Positions 38,056 to 46,627 are shown, numbered from the stretch's first letter. The stretch is 64,000 bases of DNA from Pseudomonas kairouanensis (GCF_004682055.1 NZ_QUZU01000008.1:1-64000), one strand, 5' to 3'. Made by a program: numbers and translations. Notes: a model not told the origin generated them from the sequence alone.

Positions 38056-38071
38056 CTGTGAACATTGACAG
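38056..38071 (+). promoter_or_regulatory. LuxR-type box 2
   Basis: CTGTGAACATTGACAG, preceded by AC and followed by TAG. CT-N12-AG form with near-dyad symmetry. It is 82 bp before the start of the 622-aa protein. Confidence 0.75.
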
Positions 38072-38153
38072 TAGTCAAGCTTACCTAATGGGTGTCTCCT
38101 CTAGCTTCGTGTTCATGCAATTTAACGGTCAACATATCTTTGGAGAACAGATC

Positions 38154-40022
38154 ATGCCTAAAGGTCTCCCACGCATTGCAGATCTACCCTCAATAGAAAC
38201 TGAAAATATGCATCCAAAAATAGATGGGGATGAGGATAATGTTGATGCCGGCATAGGGTTGTATCAAGTTGAATATGACCTTGTCGTTTACATGGCGCGA
38301 CCGGACAATACCCCTGTGCTTACTACTTTTCGATTGCACTGGGGAAATATCGATACACCTATTGCAACTAAAACTCTTTACCCGGGAGACGAGGCGCTTA
38401 AGCGAATTGCTTTTACGATTCGACGCGAAAATATACGCGAACTTATCGTCGATCCAGTGTTTGTTGAAGTACGCCGACCTAGCGGGAACCCTTCATACAC
38501 TGATCCGTTACGACTACGCGTTTATCTGCGTCGACCTGGGGGGAGAGATTTAAACCCCTCACCAGGTAACCAGAAGCTGGTATTTCAGTTGCCCATAGAG
38601 ATTGTGCTCTACGGTCTTAGTGATGAACGAGCTCGTGAAGGCGTTGAAGTCCTCTTCCGATATTGGGAAAATATGGCTGCGTACGATCGTATATTCCTGG
38701 CTTGGGGTTCTCAGACCGTCACACGCTGGATTCAACCTTCGGAGGTGGGTACTGACATAAAAGTCACGGTCAGCTACGAGACCATTCGTGCGGCTGGGAA
38801 AAGTGATTTGATGCCTATCGCTTATCGAGTGCAGGGCCCTACAGGTAATAAGAGTGATCCTTGGGAGCCCTGGTCGGAGGAAGTTAGATTACGCGTATAT
38901 TTAGACGACAAACTTCTTGCTCGTCCTTGGTTAGAATTTCCTGATTCTGGTTTCGATATCGACCTGGAGACGCTCGACGAGAATGATGCACAAGTTGGGT
39001 TGTATATTTTTGAATCAGATACCGTTGCGTACAGTCGCGTATTCATAATTTGGGCAGGGGTAGATGCTGAAGGCGGGTCCGTGCCGCACACAGACAGCCA
39101 GATAATAATGGGGGCAGGGTCTTACTTTTTTTCCATTCCCTACAAGTTGGTGAAAGCTATCGCCAGGGGCAGTGCTGCCGTGAACTACTTTCTGACTGGC
39201 GAAGGACAAAAGGATAAACCATCTGACTACCTGTTTCTCAATGTCCATGGCAATCCCGCACATTGGCCAGCGCCAAGTATTGACGAAGCCCCTGATAAGT
39301 ACCTCGACCCCAATGTGCCCAAAGCCACAATACGCTTCCCGAGGCAACTCACTTGGGAGAGCCAGGATATTCTAACCATCGTGATTTTGTCTAAGGGGAA
39401 CGACACCATCGAGTACAGCGATTGTCTAACGATCGGAGAGTTTCCTCCAGGCGACCAAATGGTATTAGACGTGCCAGGCCGTGAAATCAATAAATTTGAT
39501 GGGCGATTTATTGAAGGCTACTACAGTGTTCGGCACCTCGACGAGACACCTCGCGAGTCGCTACGAAGAGAATGGCAAGTGGGCGACCCGCTATTAAGGG
39601 ACCTTACCAGCTTCGATAGATACAACTGGAATATGTGGGAAAACACGGTTACCGAAAAGGGGGACCTTACTATAGATGGAGCTGAAAATATTTGTTGGCG
39701 GGCGACCAAGACGGCGAGCGAATTAATAGAGCCAGGAATTAAAAAATATTATAGCAGGCTAAAACAGCACGCTAAATATGAGCTGAGCTTTTACTGCAAA
39801 TCAACAGGAAGCTCAGCCAATTCGGAAGTAAAAATTGATTTTTCCGGCTTGGTCATAAACAAATTGTTAAGCCCTAATAAAAACTGGGTAAAATTGAGCG
39901 AATCGTTTGAGCTTTCAGTGGGCGACATTGCCTTAAACAAAATAGTCAGCATTTCATTTAAAAATAACACCACCCATACTTTTTTAGTTGACCAGATCCA
40001 GCTAACAGAGGTACTTCAATAG
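38154..40022 (+). CDS. Large beta-sandwich-repeat protein with CBM-like tail, lux-box controlled (paralogue 2)
   Basis: 622 aa, no signal peptide. Residues 1 to about 475 align with the protein at 29895-31655 through four repeats (TTFRLHWGNID, RIFLAWGSQTVTRWIQP, RVFIIWAGVD, and the end signature PRESLRREWQVGD). The C-terminal part, about 480-622, is unrelated to that paralogue. It resembles a jelly-roll carbohydrate-binding module (YELSFYCKSTGSSANSEVKI, FLVDQIQLTEV) and is encoded by markedly AT-rich DNA. The ATG at 38154 has TGGAG upstream; the open frame extends to 37992. Function unknown. Confidence 0.8.
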   Translation: MPKGLPRIADLPSIETENMHPKIDGDEDNVDAGIGLYQVEYDLVVYMARPDNTPVLTTFRLHWGNIDTPIATKTLYPGDEALKRIAFTIRRENIRELIVDPVFVEVRRPSGNPSYTDPLRLRVYLRRPGGRDLNPSPGNQKLVFQLPIEIVLYGLSDERAREGVEVLFRYWENMAAYDRIFLAWGSQTVTRWIQPSEVGTDIKVTVSYETIRAAGKSDLMPIAYRVQGPTGNKSDPWEPWSEEVRLRVYLDDKLLARPWLEFPDSGFDIDLETLDENDAQVGLYIFESDTVAYSRVFIIWAGVDAEGGSVPHTDSQIIMGAGSYFFSIPYKLVKAIARGSAAVNYFLTGEGQKDKPSDYLFLNVHGNPAHWPAPSIDEAPDKYLDPNVPKATIRFPRQLTWESQDILTIVILSKGNDTIEYSDCLTIGEFPPGDQMVLDVPGREINKFDGRFIEGYYSVRHLDETPRESLRREWQVGDPLLRDLTSFDRYNWNMWENTVTEKGDLTIDGAENICWRATKTASELIEPGIKKYYSRLKQHAKYELSFYCKSTGSSANSEVKIDFSGLVINKLLSPNKNWVKLSESFELSVGDIALNKIVSISFKNNTTHTFLVDQIQLTEVLQ

Positions 40023-40075
40023 AAGATGACTTCACACCAACCGGAAGGGCACTCATATTTTTACTGAGGGATAAA

Positions 40076-40099
40076 CTGCCCCGGAGCAGCCCGGGGCAG
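40076..40099. terminator. Hairpin between convergent genes
   Basis: CTGCCCCGG and CCGGGGCAG form a 9-bp stem with a 6-nt loop. T-rich sequence follows on both strands (TTTAT on the minus side, ATTTT a little further on the plus side). It probably terminates both flanking genes. Confidence 0.75.
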
Positions 40100-40131
40100 T
40101 CAATTGATTTTAGGTCTTTTATACGCTGATT

Positions 40132-42039
40132 TTATGTGGATGCCCGCGGATCAAAATATTGATTTTCTACATTCCCCCCCCAAAGAACAAATGTGCCATC
40201 AGAACGCCGAGCTGCGAAGGATGGGTCCGGGCGGGGAGGGATTGGTGGTGGGTCAGGAGGCAACGCCACGTAGGGGAAGCGTTTAATTGAATACAGCTCT
40301 GTCACGCCACTTGATAAATACGAAGCCAGTTCGGGGGGGATTTCACCTGCATCCTCCATCGCTAAGGTCGCACCCCATACTAAAACAGCACCGTCTGTTC
40401 CTCCCTGCGTAGCAATAACCCCATACGCGCCGTTGGTGCAGTAGACATCTCGAATTAGACTGGCCATTAGCGTTTGCCGTAGCGCCTGACTCATCGTTCC
40501 ACCGTGGGTAGCTAACCCCGTCACTACAACTGCGTTAGTGCGCCCATCATCATGTCGGCTTATTAGAAAAAAGCTGACATCGTTTGAATATAAACCGACA
40601 TTGCCACCCACAATAATTGCACGGGAAGAGACATTGCAGTGTCGTTTTTGTCTCACGCGGCCCAGTGAATTGCGTTGTGGGTAACCAGGCAATGCATTTT
40701 TACCCTTTAATATAGTACTGAATTCTGTTTTTTCCTGTTCGGTCAGTGGAGCTCCTCCATACCTTATATCACCCCACGCTTCGGCCTCTCCGGCAGCATT
40801 GACCATCAAAAACGCCCAGCGAGCAGCCTTGCAGATAATGATGTTCCCCCTAATTGCCAGGCTCGCTGCGGAAGGAGACATGTTACCTCCCTCCAAAGGT
40901 CGTCCCCAACTGACTGCCCTGCGCCTGCTCCGAGTAATGGCACAAAAAACAGTTGTGGCAGCAATAACTGATTGTACACCACCATCATTCAGTATTTGCT
41001 CCAGCCGGTCAGGGGGAATAGTGCCACCTCCGGTTGGGTGTCCCCAAACAGCTATGTCACCCTCTTCTGAAATCGCGCAGAAAGATATAGCAGTCGCGAC
41101 AATTCGAGTAATAAACATTGTATTGAGTTGGGCTCTGACGGCAGGTGGGATTAATCCACCGTTCTCTGGCTTACCCCAGGCGTATACTTTTCCACCACGA
41201 GTACGTACTGCAAACGCGTCGTCGGCAGCGTAAATGGCATCTGGCGGGTCAAACCACAACTCGCGCTGTATATCTTCCGGCACTTTTGATACCGGGTTGT
41301 TGGCCGGCCCAATCGCTGCAATGCTGTCAGACCCAGGAAGAGGGTTGTCATATATAATGGCAAAGGAATTACGTGTACTGTAAACCGATTTGACACCGCG
41401 TAAAGAAGGGAGTGCAGCTGGGATAGTTGCCCCCCAACACAATAACTGATTCGTGCTGCCTACCTCGACCAGTGCAGCGAAACTGAACTCTGATGAGAAA
41501 AGTTTTATAGCCTTGTTGTTTTTTAGAAAACTCTCTATCTCAGGGGGGACTGGCAAGCCCCAGCCTACTTGGCCTTTTAGGTGGACATTTCCCGTGGACG
41601 GGTGGTGCAGTGCGAAAACCCCACCGGTGGAGACGAAAAGTCGGTCTGCGGGCTCTGGTGTATGAAAAGAAAAATTTCCTCGTTGCTTTAAGTAACACCA
41701 TTCATTCTCGTCTTCTGAAATCCCTTGAAAGTGAGCAAGAATTTCATAATTCGAAGAGAACGCCTCGACTCCTTCAGTGCCATCAGATGCAACAGGCACT
41801 ACGGAGAGCTGTAAAAATTTGTGAGCGTCCGAAATTTTAAGCTTTATATCCAGCTGGCCTTCCTCAACGAGACGCTCACCATTGATATGCCAGTAAAATC
41901 GCGAGGGCCCCTCGCCACTGCCTCCATTGCTATCGTATTTATAATTGCCGCGAACGGTAGCGTTAATGTACACATCACCTATGATTTCTAATTGACTTGC
42001 ACTAGGCACCGCCTGCACTGGATCTCTTGAGTTACTCAT
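40132..42039 (-). CDS. RCC1-like beta-propeller protein (tandem copy 2)
   Basis: 635 aa, no signal peptide. An N-terminal beta-sandwich-like domain (about 10-105) precedes RCC1-like propeller repeats (about 150-635). The repeat core is a residue pattern such as AFAVRTRGGKVYAWGKPENG followed by GLIPPAVRAQL; further copies end in VWGHPTGGGTIPPDRL, SWGRPLEGGNMSP and VWGATLAMEDAGEIPPEL. A Pro-rich linker (PPDPPPIPPRPDP) precedes the last blade. The ATG at 42039 has GGAG 7 bp upstream. It lies 117 bp downstream of its paralogue, probably co-transcribed, and has no lux box of its own. Confidence 0.75.
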   Translation of the reverse strand: MSNSRDPVQAVPSASQLEIIGDVYINATVRGNYKYDSNGGSGEGPSRFYWHINGERLVEEGQLDIKLKISDAHKFLQLSVVPVASDGTEGVEAFSSNYEILAHFQGISEDENEWCYLKQRGNFSFHTPEPADRLFVSTGGVFALHHPSTGNVHLKGQVGWGLPVPPEIESFLKNNKAIKLFSSEFSFAALVEVGSTNQLLCWGATIPAALPSLRGVKSVYSTRNSFAIIYDNPLPGSDSIAAIGPANNPVSKVPEDIQRELWFDPPDAIYAADDAFAVRTRGGKVYAWGKPENGGLIPPAVRAQLNTMFITRIVATAISFCAISEEGDIAVWGHPTGGGTIPPDRLEQILNDGGVQSVIAATTVFCAITRSRRRAVSWGRPLEGGNMSPSAASLAIRGNIIICKAARWAFLMVNAAGEAEAWGDIRYGGAPLTEQEKTEFSTILKGKNALPGYPQRNSLGRVRQKRHCNVSSRAIIVGGNVGLYSNDVSFFLISRHDDGRTNAVVVTGLATHGGTMSQALRQTLMASLIRDVYCTNGAYGVIATQGGTDGAVLVWGATLAMEDAGEIPPELASYLSSGVTELYSIKRFPYVALPPDPPPIPPRPDPSFAARRSDGTFVLWGGNVENQYFDPRAST

Positions 42040-42156
42040 AATAAACTCCATCAAAAAAAGTCGTCGACATGCTCCAACCGATAGATCTTGTTGTTGTTTG
42101 GGTGGCGCAATTCGAGCTGAGCAAATCCGACAAATGAGGTGGTCGAATAACTCAAG

Positions 42157-44112
42157 CTAGTAAGGAATTATTTCATTGACAAAGTCCGTTTTTGCGCCCC
42201 ATACAACATGACGACCATCGGTGCGCCTAGCAGCAAATGCTGCCGTGAGGCGTGTAGCAGAAGGTGTGATCGGTGGAAGTTTCTTAACTGAATAAAGTTG
42301 AAGTACATCTGAAGTCAGGCTATCACGCAGTTCGGCAGGAATTTCACCTGCCTCGTTTTGAGCGCTGGATCCGCCAAATACAGAAACTGCTCCCTCTATG
42401 GCACCTTGTGTACTGATGACGCCAAAAGCGCCGTTAGTAGAGTAGCTACTTTTAATTTTACTTGCCATTAATACTTGCCTGACAGCTGACGGCATCGAAC
42501 CGCCGTAGCCATTATTGCCCCACGTAAACATATCATTGGTAGTGCCATCGGCATTCTGACTGAACAAAAAGAAACTTGTGTCATTTGAGCGCAGGGTGAT
42601 CGCCCCCGCTGTTGTAATAAGTTTAGAAGAGCTGCTTAATTCTATGCCACAGCCACAATTATTATATTTTCTCTCTGAGGTGAGTTGATGCGATTCATCT
42701 ACTTTAAATTCTTTGAATATTCCGGGCAGTTTTAATTTTAGACCGCTTGCATTTAATAGTTCTCCGGCATCCACAATATGATCATCGGCGGTTTCAGTAG
42801 TGGGAGTGGTACCGCCCATGGAGGATTGCCCCCATGCTTCAGCATCGCCATGTACATTCACCATGCAAAATGCATATGCGCTGCCTACGCACATCACAAT
42901 TCCGCCGCGTGCGGACAGGGTGCGCGCGGCGTCTGACATTGTCCCGCCAGTAGATGATGCCCCCCAACTCAATGCCTTTCCTCGACGTTTTGTTATCGCG
43001 CAAAAAGCATCTCGGTTTGCTATGACCGTTTGAACCCCCCCCTCATCCAGAATAGATTCAAGATCAGAAGGGTTAAGGGTCCCGCCGCTGCTAACGTTGC
43101 CAATAGTGACGATAGACAACGCATCGGGGTTGCCAAATTTTTCGGGCCCAATCACGCAGAAGGCTCTGGCGGTGCATATAATTTTTGTGGCGTGTAGTCG
43201 ATCCAATTGTATTCTTGTCTGCGGTGAAACAAATCCGCCATCGTCTTTTGCACCCCAACAGTAAACTTGGCCAGCTTGAGTTCTTACTGCAAATGCACTT
43301 TCGGTCGCACTGATTGCCACGGGCTTGTCAAACAATAACGCACGTTGAATATCTTCAGGGATAACACCCCCCTTCGCGGCATCCCCAATAGCCCCGATCG
43401 TATTTCTGCCCGGAGGAGGATTGTCGTAAATAAATGCGAATGCGCCAGAGTTACTATAAACATACTTTATGTTGTTCAGATCGACGCCTGGGTCTACCGC
43501 ATTTGTGTTGCGACCCCAAACTAATATGCGCGTAGTACTTCCTACAACAGGCACTTGCGCCGCGAAGTCGGATGCAGTTGAGAACATTTTAATGGCGGGA
43601 TTGTTTTGGAGGTAGCTGACGATATCGGCGGGGGGTACTCCACCATGGTCACTTCTACCTTTCGCAACTAAACTTTGAGTTCTGCCATTTAGCAACGTGA
43701 ATGCCGCCGAGTTTGTGATTAATATTCTATCGCGCGACTCGTCATTATAAATAGAAAAACAGCCATGCTGTTTGATAAAACTATTTTCGCTTTCTTCGTT
43801 GGAAATATTCTGAAAGTCCCTACTCATCGTATACTCTGGGGAAAACGCCTCAATACCTTTTTCGCCTGCCTCAGATTTTGGAGTGATCGATACTCTGATA
43901 CTCGAGTATGAAACTAAGTGACTTAACTGCAAATCCAAATCTGTCGTGCCTGCGTAAGTAACACCGTTAATTATCCATCGACACTCCGTATCCTTTTCTG
44001 GAGAGCCCCCGTTGGCATTATAGATGTAGGTGGCACGAATAACTGAACCCGGGGTGAGTTCACCAATGATGGCGACTTGAGTCGCAACAGGCGTGTTAAG
44101 TGAATTTTTCAT
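42157..44112 (-). CDS. RCC1-like beta-propeller protein (tandem copy 1), lux-box controlled
   Basis: 651 aa, no signal peptide. Same plan as its tandem paralogue: an N-terminal beta-sandwich (SVIRATYIYNANGGSP) and RCC1-like repeats such as AFAVRTQAGQVYCWGAKDDG followed by GFVSPQTRIQL, and LSWGASSTGGTMSDAA. RCC1 propellers are common in eukaryotes and in some bacterial effectors. The frame is open to 44166, but the ATG at 44112 is preceded by AGAGGA. A lux box lies 88 bp upstream. Function unknown. Confidence 0.75.
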   Translation of the reverse strand: MKNSLNTPVATQVAIIGELTPGSVIRATYIYNANGGSPEKDTECRWIINGVTYAGTTDLDLQLSHLVSYSSIRVSITPKSEAGEKGIEAFSPEYTMSRDFQNISNEESENSFIKQHGCFSIYNDESRDRILITNSAAFTLLNGRTQSLVAKGRSDHGGVPPADIVSYLQNNPAIKMFSTASDFAAQVPVVGSTTRILVWGRNTNAVDPGVDLNNIKYVYSNSGAFAFIYDNPPPGRNTIGAIGDAAKGGVIPEDIQRALLFDKPVAISATESAFAVRTQAGQVYCWGAKDDGGFVSPQTRIQLDRLHATKIICTARAFCVIGPEKFGNPDALSIVTIGNVSSGGTLNPSDLESILDEGGVQTVIANRDAFCAITKRRGKALSWGASSTGGTMSDAARTLSARGGIVMCVGSAYAFCMVNVHGDAEAWGQSSMGGTTPTTETADDHIVDAGELLNASGLKLKLPGIFKEFKVDESHQLTSERKYNNCGCGIELSSSSKLITTAGAITLRSNDTSFFLFSQNADGTTNDMFTWGNNGYGGSMPSAVRQVLMASKIKSSYSTNGAFGVISTQGAIEGAVSVFGGSSAQNEAGEIPAELRDSLTSDVLQLYSVKKLPPITPSATRLTAAFAARRTDGRHVVWGAKTDFVNEIIPY

Positions 44113-44200
44113 GGTCTGTCCTCTGTACCTATCTGAGCAGATAACCGTTGGCGCCGCGCTCGGCACAGTCGAAACTGACCTTATTTCATATAAATTTCTA

Positions 44201-44216
44201 CTGTGAAATCTGACAG
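44201..44216 (-). promoter_or_regulatory. LuxR-type box 3
   Basis: Plus strand reads CTGTGAAATCTGACAG. It differs at one base from the las/rhl box of P. aeruginosa rhlA as I remember it (CTGTGAAATCTGGCAG). Read towards the gene it is ACCTGTCAGATTTCACAGTAG without its final base counted in the 16-bp core. It is 88 bp from the start of the RCC1-like gene. Confidence 0.78.
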
Positions 44217-44462
44217 GTCAGGATACCGCCTGTCCGATCTTTTAGCCTGCATCTCCACTTGGTCAGGCGTGAATGCATACACAAGTATTTTTCTCAATAT
44301 TCTACGATGACGCACAACGCGAGGTCGGTGATGGTGAGGGTGATGGTCACATCGTTCGTATGGGGGGGAGAATTACCTAGATGTGCCGTTCTCGAATTAA
44401 CCTCTCACCGATTTTGGCTACGTTTGCAGTGCCATCTAATGCTCACAGAAACGCCGGTGAGC
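44217..44462. other. Intergenic stretch between lux box 3 and IS630 remnant B
   Basis: Part of the 985-bp gene-free stretch 44113-45097. No gene with convincing coding character; the plus-strand frame running through here continues into the transposase remnant. Nothing else identifiable. Confidence 0.5.
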
Positions 44463-44805
44463 ACTGCCAAAATCGTCCTCACCACAGAAGAACATACCGA
44501 GTTGAGATCGCGCTTACTATCGGCCACTCTCAGCCAGCGCGAAGGTCGCCGGGCACGAGTTATCCCTTTAGCGTCTCAAGGTTGTACCTAGGCTAAAATC
44601 GGCAAACTTACGAGACTCTCACTTCCCGTTATCACCGGTTGTTGTCAACGCGTCCAGGCCGAACGACTGGACGGTTTAATCGGCAAGCCGGACTGGGACC
44701 GCCAGCCTTTATTACTACTCCAAACCCTGCAGCGCACCATTGTACAAGGCGCCAAACCACGCACTGGCGTACCTTGATGGAGCTGTCGCAACATGGCACC
44801 AGCCA
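44463..44805 (+). pseudogene. Degenerate IS630-family transposase N-terminal fragment (copy B)
   Basis: Translates as STAKIVLTTEEHTELRSRLL and REGRRARVIPLASQG, the IS630 N-terminal helix-turn-helix region, then a stop near 44591. The reading continues in other frames with QAERLDGLIGKPDWDR and THWRTLMELSQHG, the last matching the GATHWS-type IS630 motif. At least two stops or frameshifts are present. The catalytic DDE domain is missing. Confidence 0.78.
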
Positions 44806-44935
44806 CCAGCCACCAGCCAAGGTTGCCTCTGGGCGACTGCGGCTTCGAGCGTTTTTGCTTGGGCACGGCAGATGTCCTAATCGTGGTCCACGAACGGTTT
44901 ACCGCTTGCAAACACCTCAAATCCTGCCCGCGATA

Positions 44936-44951
44936 CTGTCAGAATTAACAG
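44936..44951 (-). promoter_or_regulatory. LuxR-type box 4, facing left
   Basis: CTGTCAGAATTAACAG. On the minus strand it reads CTGTTAATTCTGACAG followed by TAT, matching the pattern of the other boxes. It lies 43 bp left of the box at 44995 in opposite orientation. No intact gene starts to its left within range; only the IS630 remnant is there. Confidence 0.55.
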
Positions 44952-44994
44952 ATTGTGACGGGTGGTCTTTATAGGCGCAGCCACAGCCCCCTAC

Positions 44995-45010
44995 CTGTTA
45001 ACTCTGACAG
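44995..45010 (+). promoter_or_regulatory. LuxR-type box 5 with -10 element
   Basis: CTGTTAACTCTGACAG, preceded by AC and followed by TAG. TATCTG at 45032-45037 begins after exactly 21 bp, the same spacing as at box 1. The box is 87 bp from the start of the 509-aa protein. Confidence 0.75.
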
Positions 45011-45097
45011 TAGCGCCCGCACGCAATCCGTTATCTGATACCCCAACGGCACGGTTGTGTTTGCAGTCACGTGCAAAGGTCTATCAGGAGATCAATC

Positions 45098-46627
45098 ATG
45101 CCAGCCAAAAAGACTGCAACCAAAACCAAAACCAAAACCAAAACAACCATGAAATCCAAAGCCGTTGCTGCGATGAATGACCTCGTGACGCTGACGCCTC
45201 AGGACAACCCCAAGAACCTGGACCGACTGTACATTCCCGGAGCGAGTGAATCTGTCGATGGTCACGATGTAGGCGTCGCCAAATGGCTGTTCAAGTCCGG
45301 CCTGACGATCGTCGTGTACAAAAACTGGAACGCGCAGCCGGGCGATATCATAACCGTTGGTATTCTGATCTCCTCCACTACCGTAGAGGCGTTGGCCATC
45401 AAGAAGTTGGAACCTGGCGAAGAGGCACAAGACAGCTATTACTTTGCGGTCGACCAGAACGACCTTCCCGACGGTTCGTATGCACTGGTCTACCTCGTTC
45501 ACCACCAGGGCGGCCCTGATTACGATATGTCTTACGCGTTGGTCACGCAGATTAAAACCGAGCTGCCTGCAGGTGACGATAACGATCAAATCGAAGACGG
45601 GCATTCAGAGCTCATATTCAGTCTGTCCGAAACGACCCTTGTTCCGGACAATGCCAGCAAAGGCGTAATCTGCACGTTCCAACCCTACCCAAACATGCAT
45701 CCGAAGGACAAAATCATTCTGCACTGGGGGTCGGTGATCATCACTCAAACCGTCGCAGGCAAGGACAAGCCTACGGACATCGAAGTGACGTACTCGGATA
45801 TCGTCCAGGCCGGCGACAGCCACCGCTTGCCGGTGTGGTTTGAGGTCACCGACCAGGTGGGAAATATTCCTACCCCCGCCTCGGCGAACGCATACGTATC
45901 CGTGCTCCTAGACGTGACCAAAGAGCAGGGCCTGGCTATTGTGAACGCTGGCCCGCAAGGCTATATCGACCTGGAACTGGTGGATGAGAAGCCCGTTGAA
46001 GTGCAGGTGATCACTAATGAAAACGTCGGTCCCAACGGCAGTTTGTACGATGTCGAGTTTCGCGCTTACCCGCCCAATGGGGGCGTGCTCGTGCAGCACG
46101 CGTTCGTGACAATCACGAAGGCCGGCCAGCCTCATTCTGTTTTCATTCCCTACCCGACGGTGCTCGCTGCCGCTGAAGGCCGGATGGAGGTTAGCTTTGT
46201 GTTGAGAAGGACGTCACTACAACCTCTCACGGTTTATTCCGTGAAGCTCTTCACCATGGTCAGGGGCAGAGTTTCCCGCCTGGAATCACCGTTCGCAGAG
46301 AACTACCTCGACGATACTATTGCTGATGACCCTGCGCACATCGTTGTGCAGATTCCCTTTTTCGGCTGGCGCCAACCCACCGACAGGATTCTGCTGATCT
46401 TGCGCTATGTCAGGGCGTTGAACGACGTCATCCTCTTCGAAGAAGCCAAGGAGGTCGGTATCCATTGGCCTGAAAACGGGCCAGTCAAGCGCCTGATCTA
46501 TCGGAAAGACCTGCAAAAATTCAAAGGTTACCGTCCTGAGTTCTATTACGTAATCCTGACGAACTTTACTCGGGCACATGCTATCAATTTGCACGAGTCG
46601 CTGCGGCGGGTGTTGACCATCTATTGA
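45098..46627 (+). CDS. Large beta-sandwich-repeat protein, lux-box controlled (paralogue 3)
   Basis: 509 aa, no signal peptide. A lysine/threonine-rich head, MPAKKTATKTKTKTKTTMKS, is encoded by a hexanucleotide repeat. Four beta-rich repeats follow, with cues KIILHWGSVIITQTV and the final HESLRRVLTIY. These match the AWGSQ and ESLRR signatures of the two larger paralogues, so it is a divergent member of the same family. CAGGAG lies 7 bp before the ATG at 45098. GC content is higher here than in the neighbours to the left. Function unknown. Confidence 0.78.
   Translation: MPAKKTATKTKTKTKTTMKSKAVAAMNDLVTLTPQDNPKNLDRLYIPGASESVDGHDVGVAKWLFKSGLTIVVYKNWNAQPGDIITVGILISSTTVEALAIKKLEPGEEAQDSYYFAVDQNDLPDGSYALVYLVHHQGGPDYDMSYALVTQIKTELPAGDDNDQIEDGHSELIFSLSETTLVPDNASKGVICTFQPYPNMHPKDKIILHWGSVIITQTVAGKDKPTDIEVTYSDIVQAGDSHRLPVWFEVTDQVGNIPTPASANAYVSVLLDVTKEQGLAIVNAGPQGYIDLELVDEKPVEVQVITNENVGPNGSLYDVEFRAYPPNGGVLVQHAFVTITKAGQPHSVFIPYPTVLAAAEGRMEVSFVLRRTSLQPLTVYSVKLFTMVRGRVSRLESPFAENYLDDTIADDPAHIVVQIPFFGWRQPTDRILLILRYVRALNDVILFEEAKEVGIHWPENGPVKRLIYRKDLQKFKGYRPEFYYVILTNFTRAHAINLHESLRRVLTIY

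Noticed and set aside
37992..38153. Upstream extension of the 622-aa protein
   Set aside because: It would run through lux box 2 and has no counterpart in paralogue 1; the ATG at 38154 has a ribosome site.
44259..44591. 110-aa open frame as a functional gene
   Set aside because: Its second half is the N-terminus of a broken IS630 transposase and its first half has no coding character.
29895..46627. Reading the beta-rich proteins as Tc-toxin or type VI secretion components
   Set aside because: No Rhs/YD repeats, VgrG, PAAR, Hcp or Tc-like motifs were visible; similarity is limited to general beta-repeat character.
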